Below are positions 50,501 to 61,117 of a DNA stretch of 64,000 nt, one piece after another. The stretch's first letter is position 1. Every line of letters begins with the position of its first letter. The DNA lies in NCBI GenBank assembly GCA_030770545.1, contig CM061096.1, forward strand, positions 15,419,501 to 15,483,500, given 5' to 3'. The notes under the pieces were generated by a model. That model had not been told where the DNA came from and made no database searches. It saw nothing but the letters and a program-made list of their open reading frames with translations. This DNA comes from Macropodus opercularis (lineage: Eukaryota; Chordata; Actinopteri; Anabantiformes; Osphronemidae). A program made the translations under genes and the position numbers.

Positions 50501-52548
50501 CTTTCTCTTGTCAGACAGTATCAAGAGGATTTTCTTGCTGTCTTCATTAGGGCGCAGAACTTGTTCTGTGTATTTTCATCCTAATCCTCTGAACTCATGC
50601 CTGCACTGTAATCTAGTCTAATCTAGACCTGGATTTATCCTCTGGAAACCCTGAATACATGAACACAGTTTGTTGCTAGTTCATCAAGAAGATATAAACA
50701 TTTAACGGAACAAATGAGAACACAAACCTTTAAACACTAAAGTGCCATATACAGTGAATGTGCTGGTTTTCTGCCATGTGACCAAGATGAGGTGAAGACA
50801 GTGAGGTTGGTAGATGATTGATGCACTGAGGAACATGTTTCACCACTATTTTCTATTTCTAAATAATGATTCTGTTATTTTGACTTCAAATGTAAGTCAT
50901 GCCATTAGACAGCGATGTTGTTAGCTCTTAAATGTGAACGTTGATCCCAGCAGAATAATGAGCAAAGTGATAAAACGTATGTTTTCTTCTAGTTCCATTC
51001 ATATCCGTCTCCTGTCCAGCCCCATTTCATTTCCCTAAGCTCATCTTTCGCTCTTCCACTCTCCATCTTTTCGTCTAAGTGGCCTGGAGGATTAAATGTG
51101 TTTAATTAAGAGGTGATTATGTGGAGACGGCTGACACAGCAGGATCAGGATGTCTTCATCCCATGTCCCCCACTGCCATCACCCATTGTCTGTCCCTGAC
51201 TTCACACCTCACCATTTCTTTTTTCTTTTCCTTGAGCATTTTATTATTCATCTACTTGTTTCTTTCTGAATACATAGTTACATTATTGACCAACTAACAA
51301 CAATAATCATCGAGGTTGAAAATGCTGCAGTATAAGATGTCAGCAACATGCATGTACATTCTGCTAAGAGTCCATTTAGATAATGATGTTGAAGACTAGA
51401 GAAAAACACAAAGACAAAACAAAGCAGTGAGAGTGAGAAAGCAGAGGAAAAGTCAACAGCAGGGGAAGAAACTGATGGAGCAAGAGAAAGAAGGAGCAGA
51501 ATCCAGATCCTTAATAAGCTCAGTACAGGGTGAGAAAGAGGCCAAAAGCTTGTTTATTTCAGTGGTGGGAAGATGAAAGCAAACGGAGAACCCTCAGTGA
51601 GTTCCCTTTGTCTGGCTATGTGGATAAATACTTCAAGTGTGCATCCCTGAAAAAGGAAAAAACTTAAACTACAATAATTTATACATAACCCAAACATGTG
51701 ACTCCTCTCACGCTTTCATTCTGGCAGTGACCAGCTATGTTAACTAGCAGTCTGTGTCTTTAAGGATACTTCTGTGGACTCTGTGATGTTGAATTCAAAC
51801 GTTCATCTACTGTGATACAAGTCAGTCTAAAGGGAACCAAACCTGTTTGTTTCAAATGTTGACAAGGACAGAACTGGACCTTTGTCCTTTAAAACATGCC
51901 AGGACTGCCTTCCGGAAATGTGTCAACTTATTGGAGCCTCAACCCAGAGAAGTGTGTCTGTGTGTGTGGTCAAAGTGAAAGAGGAGACAGATGGGTCACA
52001 CAGCGTTGCCTCTGTGGGTTTGGAGCTGGAACACAGCTAATTACATCTTAATTAAATATGACCTGTCTGTCCCTGCGCCTCCGCACCCATGACACATGTG
52101 CTTCTGTGTGTGTTTGGGCTCACGGCACAGAGAAAGAGAAGTGTGACCTACGGACGGAAACGAGTGTGAACGAACAGTTTAGAGAGATAAACATTCACGG
52201 CTGACTTGTGAATGCGCTCGCTGTGGCGCCGGTCACAGGATCCCGTTCTCTCCGTTCCTACGGAGCCACGTGTCTTTGTTTGCTGGTTCACTTTGTTGCC
52301 CCAGTGTTTATAAACCGAGCTAATATGATTAGTCAGAGAGTAGAAATGAATCCTCTCCCTACTCTGAATGCTACAGAGCACAACACAAGCCGGAATCGCT
52401 CACAAGCAACCTCTGCACAACTGTGTACTGACCGTTGTTGGAGCGCAGAGCCCTGGCGGAGATGCCGTTGGTTCCTATGGGATGATGGACTCCGGTTCCG
52501 TCCACCACGCCTGCCTCCCCCGGCTGCTTCAGAAGCTCGGTCAGAGTC
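29010..52548 (-). CDS. Shisa6/8/9-type (CKAMP44-like) AMPA-receptor auxiliary protein, 3' exons only
   Basis: Four minus-strand exons join in phase: 52548-52433, 41258-41244 (microexon, possibly alternative), 33570-33454 and 29509-29010. They encode the cytoplasmic tail of a Shisa-family protein, about 250 residues. Recognisable segments are TLTELLKQPGE, RALRSNN, HNNLGIGFNKYTSLKAM, YYKSYPMVDYTHRQSPPTF and RRQFSIETLPELFSQP. The tail ends SKTEVTV, a class I PDZ ligand. Family knowledge: Shisa6-9 are single-pass membrane proteins with an extracellular cysteine-rich domain that bind AMPA-type glutamate receptors and anchor to PSD-95-type PDZ proteins. The signal peptide, cysteine domain and membrane segment are not seen and are presumably to the right of the window. 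I cannot separate shisa6, shisa8 and shisa9 by eye. Linkage to flii (human 17p, like SHISA6) and to desi1 (human 22q13, like SHISA8) points two ways. Confidence 0.85.
29510..33453 (-). other. Shisa-type gene, last intron
   Basis: A 3.9-kb intron with a GTGAGT donor at 33453 and a CAG acceptor at 29510. The phases on both sides agree. I see no further exon, repeat family or RNA gene inside it. Confidence 0.6.
33454..33570 (-). CDS. Shisa-type gene, penultimate coding exon
   Basis: A 117-nt exon, phase 1 in and out. The acceptor is CGACCCTTAG before ATCATAATC and the donor is GGTGAGTCG after GCCATG. It encodes HNHLNNAALSPLGPAMALSH and PHNNLGIGFNKYTSLKAM. The first residue is D if joined directly to the upstream 116-nt exon, or Y if the 15-nt microexon is included. 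Confidence 0.9.
34511..34553. repeat. (AACAAG)n short tandem repeat
   Basis: Degenerate AGAACA/AGAGCA hexamer units that run into an AGCAGCAGC stretch. Confidence 0.7.
38818..38838 (+). promoter_or_regulatory. REST/NRSF (RE1) element, candidate
   Basis: The left half is TTCAGCACC and the right half GGACAGCGAC, joined by AT at the canonical spacing. By my recollection of the 21-bp RE1 consensus this is about 19 of 21 matches. It lies within an intron of the Shisa-type gene. REST silences neuronal genes in non-neuronal cells. Confidence 0.7.
40363..40388. repeat. Fragment resembling a dispersed fish repeat
   Basis: CATTTATTCATCTTCTACCG followed by CTTCTTA recalls the CCATCCATCTTCTACCGCTTAT motif common in teleost genomes. 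It is short and diverged. Confidence 0.3.
41244..41258 (-). CDS. Shisa-type gene, candidate 15-nt microexon
   Basis: GTGCCTCCCCCTACT is flanked by a strong pyrimidine-rich acceptor (TTCTCTTCTCCTACAG) and a perfect GTAAGT donor. It is phase 1 in and out. With the G left by the upstream exon it encodes G-A-S-P-Y and changes the following D to Y (RSNN-GASPY-YHNHLNN, against RSNN-DHNHLNN when skipped). The exact phase fit and the strong splice sites argue for a real, perhaps alternatively used, exon. No TGC motif of the SRRM4 type is seen just upstream of the acceptor AG. Confidence 0.6.
41702..41734 (+). promoter_or_regulatory. ETS plus YY1-like motif cluster
   Basis: ACCGGAAGTGG (ETS type) lies 11 bp before GCCGCCATGATT (YY1 type), an arrangement typical of CpG promoters. 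It directly precedes the 11-bp minisatellite and lies about 450 bp upstream of the shisa microexon in the transcribed direction. Confidence 0.3.
41735..41811. repeat. 11-bp minisatellite, about 7 units
   Basis: The unit is TCCTCTGCGCT, in seven near-perfect tandem copies. Variants are TCCTCTACGCT in the first and last copies and one TCCTCTGCGTT. Confidence 0.92.
44820..44838 (+). promoter_or_regulatory. ZNF143/Staf-type element
   Basis: CCCCATAATGCATTGTG matches the core consensus CCCANAATGCATTG. Confidence 0.5.
49386..49406 (-). promoter_or_regulatory. REST/NRSF (RE1) element, candidate
   Basis: On the plus strand the site reads GGTGCTGTCC, then ATGGTGCTGAA, the reverse complement of the canonical RE1 with about 19 of 21 matches by recollection. 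It is the second such site in the gene, in the opposite orientation to the one at 38818. Confidence 0.7.
52433..52548 (-). CDS. Shisa-type gene, upstream cytoplasmic-tail exon
   Basis: A 116-nt exon. The acceptor is CCCTCTCAAG before GACTCTGACC (phase 2) and the donor is CAACAACG before GTCAGT (phase 1). It encodes TLTELLKQPGEAGVVDGTG and then VHHPIGTNGISARALRSNN. It has no membrane segment, so at least one more exon lies upstream. Confidence 0.82.
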
Positions 52549-53805
52549 CTTGAGAGGGAGACACGCATATACTTGTTACATTTATCTGCACACATTTTCA
52601 AAAGTAAACCAAACACGCTGTACTCTTACAAATGTTCAAGAGACGAAAGAAAAAAGACGAAGTATCTGCTGAACCAAAGGTTTAAAAACTTAGCATATGT
52701 TGATGTAGACTCAAGAAAATCCATTATTTAAAAAAACCCAAAGAGCCTTCATCCACCTGAGGGTGAAAACGTGTCTGAAATCGACTGTTCACCATAATAA
52801 CTCCAGAGTTAAGCAAGTGGAATCAGGAGCAAGTCTTTGAATTTTCTCCCCGCTAAAAAGATGCAGGAACAAACAGGATCCACCACTTGTTGTCTTTTTT
52901 CCCCCTGTGGGTTGTGTCATGCGTGATGACTTCAGTTCTCACACAAAGCTGCATTGCTGTTTGTAATCTGGTGGGAACCCAACGCTGTCACTTGGCCTCA
53001 GTCTTGTCAGCTACCACTTTTGTCGCTGCCAGGCAAAGTGAACAGAAACAAACATACGCAGCAGAACAACCAGCTTCAGTTCATTTCCACTATTGCCATC
53101 ACAGCCTTTAATGGGTTTTATCAACTTTCCGGTATTTGGACGCATTAACACAACAACTCTGAGCTGACGACAAACACGATACCACTGACAAGGAAATTAC
53201 AGCAAAACCGTCAGCAAATCAGCTGCGACCTGAGAGACCCCTGGATATTTCCTCACTGCTGAAACCTTCCCACCGCTTTCCAAAACCCAGTCAAGCATTT
53301 TCTTTACATTAGCCTGCTCTGAAATGATTGTGTGGCCACGGGAGCAGTAAGCTCAAGAAAACAAGAACACGGGCACAACAGAACGCAGTAGGCAAGTGTT
53401 ACGAACACAAAGGGCCTTCACGGACGTTCTTCTGACCTCTGGACTGGATCCAGTGCATCCTTTACGCAGGGTAATTAGTTCACCAGCTTAGTCATCACGA
53501 GAAGAGCAGCTGCTTTTGTGTTCTTTGACATTTGGCGATGTCAGAGTTAGAGCTTGGAGAATGTACGACAAATCCATTTTCATATCATACCATCACCCAA
53601 CGATTCTGTCGGCCGAGCAGTTTTCTATGTACAGAAATCAATAAAGCTTTATAAAACAACAAAGCTCTCATATTGGACACTCGTGGAGTAAAATCAATTT
53701 GTGAGTGATGGAGAGATTCACTCCAGTCAGAAACAGGCAAATTAATCTAAAGGTCTCTTCACTGTACAAACAAATTTCTGCTAAGGAGCAAAAAATAGAA
53801 CCAAA

Positions 53806-53900
53806 TCAGGTTTTATTTATACAACTCGTTATCACCCGTTTGCCTCATGGGGCTTTACAATCTGCACAGCATACGGCGTCCTGGAGAAATGTTCATTGGT
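53806..53900. repeat. Diverged dispersed teleost repeat
   Basis: GGTTTTATTTATAC, then TTTGCCTCATGGGGCTTTAC and AATCTGCACAGCATACG, follows the pattern of a common fish interspersed repeat (tttatttatatagc...gcctcaaggcgctttacaatc). It is related in layout to the copy at 7903-8040. The family name is unknown to me and the ends are approximate. Confidence 0.5.
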
Positions 53901-56900
53901 GCCATTAGGATATAAAAGCAATGTTAGTGTGTTTGTCTTTTTCGAACCACATTTGAATTTGCACAGAACAGCACAAAGATACGTTGCATCCATCCACGAA
54001 ACCAGGCTGCGCTGTGCAAGCACCTGTGTTTTCCACATGCCATTAGGGGAGTTTTAGGCTAAACAGACACCAGGCTGATCTGAGGCATCAGGGAAGAATC
54101 TTAACCAATGTCCAAACCAACTGGACTCGCTGTGCTGTAAATTATTTCGTGTCCCTCCAGCTCAGCTCTCGTCACCATCGGGGTTCAGGGCTTGTCCAGA
54201 TCACTGCTGATGCTGCACTGATCCACCTGTCAATCACACGCTTCCTCTTACCTGAACCAGACCTCAGGGGGGAGAAACTTACTCCCAACTCTGAGATGAG
54301 AACCAACTGTGCTGACTCGAATGTCATTTGCTTCACACACTGCAAACTGCCCCAGTGGACTCGTGGCTGGTTGAAACCAACACAACCACAGCGAAGAAGA
54401 AATGAATGCAATAATGTTCTGAGCTGGACGGACTCATGCCAGTAGGAATATCAAAGGATGGAGACCAGGACCAACTGGAGGCTCGTTCTATTTAAATCAG
54501 GACTCAAATTAGCTACTGGTGTCACTCGCCGTCAGCCCCTTCTCTCTGCTGAGGCCTGTAAGCAGCCTTTAATTGCTCCAGTGCAGCGGGTTAGACCCAG
54601 CCCTGGTCTGTGGTTGTAGTGAGCTGCTCCCTGGAGGTGTAGCTGAAAAACCCGCTTCAGCAAAACCTTTCCAGGACACGTCAAATTAAAGTCCTGCTCA
54701 GATGACAGGTCGTGTCGTCTGGTGAAAAAAGTGAAAACCCTGAGACGCCAGGACGAAGTTTGTGCCTACAGCTTAATGACACTCAATGATTTCCACAGGG
54801 AGCTGGGAGCCTTGACAGTTTCCACCAGACTCACATACTCACGAAACGCGTCCGCACACGTACATTACCACACATGCGTCTCATTTGCCCTTTGCATTTC
54901 CTGCCTGCTCGCCAGTCCCATTCCTCTCCCTCATCTCATTAATATCTGTCCACTTCCATTCCATTACTCCATTTGTCTTTCGAGCCCCACATGCTCCTCG
55001 GTAATAAAACGAGCCGCAGCAGTGTCTCCGTCGCTGCGTCTCCTCCTCCCACCTACTCTGTGGCTCCAGAATGTTTAAGCCGCTGTTGAGGATTCGTTGT
55101 CCACGCCCTACAACCGCCTCCAGATGTTGTCTTCTTCTCATCTTCTAATCTCCCAAACTTTCTGCTGTATGTGACTTGACTTGTACTGTGGTTTCTACTT
55201 TCTCCCTCAGCCCCTTCTCTCATTTTCCTCACCCTCCCTTACATCTACTATTCCAGTTCACAATATTTGCACTCTTGAAAAGTTACAGAGTGACATGAGG
55301 GCATCAGCAAACAAACTAGAACGAACCTCAAAACAACGAGCTTCCTTTTTTAACTGTATGTAGTAACTGTTCACATTCACACCGAGATGCACAACTTTAA
55401 AAGTTCAAAAATGCAAATTCACACTGCTTAATGCTGTGTAATCCACAGATCGGATCAGCGTCAGTCTGTCTCCATGCGACGGACGTCTGGCTCTGTCAAG
55501 ATAAGGAGGGAAGACGTAAAGATGGACACATTTCTACCACAGATGTCGCTGATGTGGTCCCACACATGTAGGCAATTATGTTCAACTGTTGTTGTCTTTC
55601 CAAAAACTGCTCGTCACATAGCGATGATGTCAAACCAATCTTATCACCAGTACGTGTGTGTGAAACGCCGTCAGGAAACATGTTTTTTATTAGCAATAAA
55701 GGATGACATCATTATTCTGGAGAAGCATAAGCTCAGCTGACCAGCCTGATGAAGTGTCATTACTCTGTAACACGGTTCTATATTCGGATTCATGGGGTGG
55801 TTTCGAGTTAAATTACAGAAAAATTGATTTTCTTCTAATGCAAAGCAGCATATGAATTGAATAATGGATAAACGCTGAGACTGTATTTCCCCCCAGACTT
55901 TCAAACAGAAGTGATTCAGCAGAAGGCAGCAAGTATCCACGAGGATGAGGTTCGGTGGAAAACATCTCCAGGCGATCTGACCGCCTCAAAGCAACACACG
56001 CTCAGCTTTGTCCAGCGCTGTTCTGTCAGAGTAAGAAAACACTAAACGCTACGAGCTTCTCTCGGTTCCCCTAGAATCTGATTTGGCACAACGGACGTCA
56101 CAAAGCCAGCAGCCATGGAGCTGTGAAAACTGGTAACAGTGAAAACCATGAAGTGCTTCAAAGCCCACTGACGCCAGTGAAACGGCTTAATGTACGTGGT
56201 AATTGCTTCGAATAGACTCGGATATCTACCATCGTGGAATCTTTTCAGTGGGTGCAATTAGTGATCATTCAGACATTTAATGGTTTTCACGCAGCCTGAA
56301 CCTTCTCAGGGGTAAAACATGTGCTACTTAATTATACTGTGACATTTCAACAACGTCTTTATTATGTTCGCCGCTCGTATTTTAAAACGACTAGAAGAGA
56401 GGATGAAAAAAGCTGTTAATACTATTTAAATATATATATTTCTTCAAGTGTAATTGATTGGAGAAAGGAAGAGTTATCATGACGAGTGCTTCCCTGCTTA
56501 TTTCACATCATGTGGATGTACATTATTACAGATTAGTGCTCCAGTCCCAGATTAAGCTCATTTTTCTTACGCACCTGAATCCAAATCCAGCTGAATGAGT
56601 GGGTTGAACTGGAATCTAAAGATGTTTGCTTTGCCACAAAGCCCAAGAGAAAAGGTCAAGTGCTTCTTTTGGTGGTTTAATTCCAGTCATCTATACACAA
56701 CCGTGCACCAGCTCGGTTCTGCCTGGACAACAAAATGTCAACTATTGTTTTCAATAGGCAAAGAGCGTTTCATGCTAAAAATAAAGCGAGAAAAACACCC
56801 CTCAGTCACCGGGTGTTGAACCTCACAGCTCAGAAACATGCACACACACACGAGCACATGTTCTCCCCTGGGTCCACAGCGCGGCGGTTTGAAGCTGAAT

Positions 56901-59900
56901 CACTATTCACTGTCACAGCAGGTTAGTTTCTGTTACAATGCCCCCCCACCCCCAGATGCATCCGGGGGTCCGTGGCCCAGTGTGGAGCCGAGCACGGAGG
57001 TCCAACCCTGCTGCTGGATAATTGTGTGTGATGCTGCTCGCCACCTACAGCTCTGCGTTCCACCAGCCTCCACAAACACAACAACATCCTGCTCATACAC
57101 GATGTGCTTACTCACGCACCCAGCTGCTGGTGTCCTGCCTACAGATGTGCCTCCAGGGACTTCACTGACGCCACACAGGGGTGACTCACCCTTTAATTCT
57201 CATGGGTGCTAATTTAGAGAGGTTGCAGTGGGTGGGAACTGTACTGGTGTGTGTCAGAGTGTGTCTCCCAGTGGTTTCCGAAATCCGCTGGGGCAAACGA
57301 AGTGAGTATTAAAACGAGCGAAGGAGGAAAGAGGATGAATCCTCTGAGGTCCTCTCTGACCTCGTTCTCATCATAATGAGTTAAGTATAAGAATAAGCGG
57401 CGGGATTTTCCTCCAACTCATTGAACATCACATTCGGTGGATTGCATGAATACTAACAACATGAGTGACGCGAGCAGCTTTTTCCCACTTATTGTTATTT
57501 AAATGAAGCTGACGTTCATCGTTTTAGTTCCGAAGCAGGAGAACGGACTGGGTTGGAACCAGGATGCTAAACTAAGCCTTTATGAGGCAGAAAGAGCTAC
57601 TGGGTGTGTGTCGTCTGCGTTTATCTGTCTTATCTTCTCTTTGTCTTCCACTGTTATGAAATGACAGATCTAACCACTAATTCACAGCACTTCATCACAC
57701 CACTGCTGTCAGATAGAGGCAACACACACACTGGGCCAGATCCCAACGTGCAGATAGTCGGGTAAATGGACACTATAGTGACTGTAGTGGCACAAGTGGT
57801 GGCATGCATTATCTCAGAGGGGGTCTGATACACAACTCCACATTAACACACACAGCAGACAAGCAGATATGCTGTAGCTGCCAGATACTGCCCCCTCGTA
57901 GGCTTGGTCCAGAGCCTGAATCTGTCTCCCAGCCTGCAATAGTCCTATTAGAGCTGACAGCTGCCAAATAATGTCCCCTGGCGTGGCTGAATGCCTGCCA
58001 TGCCAGGGCCTGTTTGTGTTTGTGTGTGTGAGTTTCATGTTGCATGTGTACAACCTCACACTGGTTTTAGTCCAAACGATTCCCCTGTATTTTCTGACAT
58101 ATCATTACAACATTATGAGTTTAGTAAAGGTCAGCTGTGATTGCAGGGACAGGATAAAATGCTGTTTTATTGCCTCATAATTTAGGAAGAATAGAAGAAA
58201 AACCCGGAACAGCTCCTGATTTGATGATTCAAAGTGATTGTGCCTCTGTGGCCTGTGGAGTTCTGGGATCTGTCATCTTCCTTTTAATCTCTTTTAAGAA
58301 ACAGATCTGTGAAACCTGGAGAAATGTCAGCTTGTGTCTAAGCAGATTATGGTTTCAGTCAGACACTGGCTGTCTCAGTGGAAATCAAAACTAAATCTAC
58401 ATAAAAGTGCAGCACTGATACAAATAAAAAGGTTACGGGGAGATTTGACTGACGGTTTCTGCCGCCGCCACGGACGCCAAACAAAAGCGAGGCTGCATGA
58501 CGGAAGCCACGTGAACCAGTTGCTGGCAGGATCTCAGTGATGAGGCTGTGATGTTGCGAACGATGATGTCACAGAAAAGACCATATGTCAACCTCTGAGT
58601 CACTATTTGGGGCCATCTTTATTTTGGAAACAACACACACACACACGTGAAAAGATTCATTCTCCTCAAGGGGTTCGTTCGCAGACATTCATCAGTGTGA
58701 CGCATACATAAGCTACGCATGGTTACGCCCACGCAGACACAAATGCTCACATTCGTCAGCAGAGTGTACATCATGCTGTGAAAACTGATATAATTGATGA
58801 CAAGCAGGTGCTCGGTGAGCTGTGACCTCACGGTCGTCCATCTTTACGCTGTGGTTAATATTGAATATTATCGATCTGCGTCAACAGCTACAACTCGACT
58901 TCATTGTGTCTTCACCAGTTTAAAGTGCGCATCCGCCTGACAGTCAGTCTGTCTTTACACAGAACAAATACAGCAAACCACACAGACACTTACTAACCCA
59001 GCGCAACCCAATGTAGCCGCTGTGTTTCACGATTCAAGCGCCATTAATATGCAGATATGAATAGAAGAGGGACGTTATCCTCAAAGAGCATCTTAGTGTT
59101 TTCAGGGTCACAGGTGTTTTCTTTTTTGAAAGGTTATTTAAGACACAAAGGCACCAAAAACAACACGTTTCTGTCCAAACCCAGATGGTCCAACATCTCA
59201 ACCTCCCGCCTCTTCGACATGGGCTGGAAGATTAATTCACCCATTTACGCTTTTTATGGATGCACCCACTCGGGCTCATTACGCCACCTGTACATGTCAT
59301 GTTCTATAAATACTCGTGTCATTGATGAATTAGCAGCATCACGGCGCTCTATCATGTGTCCACGGCGACGGGCTCCGTGCTGGCGGCAGCGTGTGAACTA
59401 GGTGCTGAGGCGCCGTTCGCTTCAGGACGGTGGGGACAACGTGAAGGATGGATGAATGGCGAATCTACACTGGGCTCCCTCTGAATGCTGTTTGCATGAG
59501 CACCAGGATGTGGCAGCTCTGCGTCCAGATGGGAGCTTTTTGTGGCTGAGGGGATGCAGCCGGCGACGTGGACTGTCAATGGACATGCCAGCAGCTTGAG
59601 GAGACAACCAGGAAGGTCCGATGCTGGAGGACAGACCCTGGATCTACATTAGTCACATTACTGGTTCAATAACAAGCCTTTGTTTCGCTTAGCTCACCAT
59701 ACTGACTGGAACCATGTAAATCCTGCCGCGGAGCAGCTCCTCACATGACCAGAGCAGGTCACCTGTGATTCTCTGGACATTATCTGGGGTTAATGTCAGA
59801 ACAGAACATCTTCGGTGGGGAAATGTTTGTCAATGAGTATTTACTGTGAAAAACAACCTCAGACACAGTAACATGGCTTACTGTGAGCTGAGTAACAGCT

Positions 59901-60779
59901 CGGTGCTGTTCTATTCGACGCAGTACAGTAAATTTGATGCAATGCAATGAAATGCAACAGAAAGCAATACTGCAAAAAGGTGTGCGATCCAAGTGGCAGC
60001 TGGGAGGGGCCCTGCGTTCAGCTCACAACACCTGCCTTCAGTTCCAGGTTCAGGCTTGAGCACCGGCGACGTGTAGTGTGTCACAGGGTCGACACAGACG
60101 CACAGTGGATCAGCAACACTCACACACACGCCATCGTCCCGTCACGTGAGCGAGGGTCAATCCGCCCGTCGATACGAAACACGCACGCAGCCCGTCTGTT
60201 ATCATTCACACCCTCTTCCTCCCCTGCGCCGCCCAGGCTGCACTGGCGTAGTCGAACCTTTAGCCAAGTTTAAAGCTCATGGGTTCCCACACGCAGCTTC
60301 TCCAGGTGACACCCAGACGCTGTGCATGTCACGCTTCACCTTTATATAATCTTCTCAATTCTGATAACATGTGAAACCTTTAATGGCCCAAGAATAACAG
60401 GAAAGAGAGGTTTGAGTATTAATGGAGTGATGGTACAGAAATAAATACCTTCTTTCAGATAAAACACCAATTAGCCGGTTAATCTAACGTCCTGCTGTTC
60501 CAGGCTTTTCTCACATTCTCGACCTGCCTGCTGCTTGTTCCCTCTCTCGTCTGGTTCTTTTTTCACATGAATGCCACTCCTGTATTTGTCACTCTCACTT
60601 TATGCTCATCCATCCAGCATCGTGTCCCATTTGTCTTTTTTTGTCCACTGGTCTCTCCTCATCTCCGCTGCCTCTCCTCCTCTCATCCTCTCTGTTACGT
60701 GTGCTGTTTAGCTGCGCTTAGCTTCACCTGTCAGCTTGGATCAGGGTTGTGGAGCAGCAACATGACAAACTGCCCTCTG

Positions 60780-60782
<3 letters not shown>

Positions 60783-60831
<49 letters not shown>

Positions 60832-60854
60832 CCACACACACACACACACACACA
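60783..60854. repeat. (CA)n microsatellite, interrupted
   Basis: About 35 CA units with one CCCC interruption near 60829-60833. Confidence 0.95.
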
Positions 60855-61091
60855 CTTGTAGCGTCTTCTCACAACCCTCCTTTCTCTTCCTTTTTTTATT
60901 TCTCACTAGCTAATTTCTAACTTTACCTGAAGGCCTGTGTCTGCACAAACAGCTTCGTCAGCGTATCTGATGTGGATAAATAAAAAAGGTCAATAAAAAG
61001 TGTTAATAATTGAGACATGGATTAAAGGGGCAATTTAATACTGCACATACGCTGAGAAAAGGCCGTATGGTTTGTCGCCTGTTAAATCTGC

Positions 61092-61117
61092 CCTACATTA
61101 CCCACAATGCATTTGGA
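61092..61117 (+). promoter_or_regulatory. ZNF143/Staf-type element, extended match
   Basis: CCTACATTACCCACAATGCA followed by TTTGG matches both the CCCANAATGCA core and the upstream ACTACA-type extension of the long ZNF143 consensus. Confidence 0.5.

Larger units (their letters stand above)
41259..52432 (-). other. Shisa-type gene intron, large
   Basis: An 11-kb intron. Contents that can be named: an ETS/YY1-like cluster with an 11-bp minisatellite at 41702-41811, a ZNF143-type element at 44820-44838, pyrimidine-rich plus-strand tracts at about 44575-45160 and 49840-50260, a purine-rich plus-strand tract at about 48590-48760, and a second RE1 candidate at 49386-49406. Long open frames such as 44834-45343 lie in the skewed tracts and do not look like protein. 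No exon was recognised. Confidence 0.5.

Noticed and set aside
52208..52672. A 154-residue plus-strand open frame
   Set aside because: It overlaps and is antisense to the shisa exon at 52433-52548 and has no recognisable domain.
60567..60920. A 117-residue frame containing a long TH repeat
   Set aside because: This is the (CA)n microsatellite translated, not a protein.
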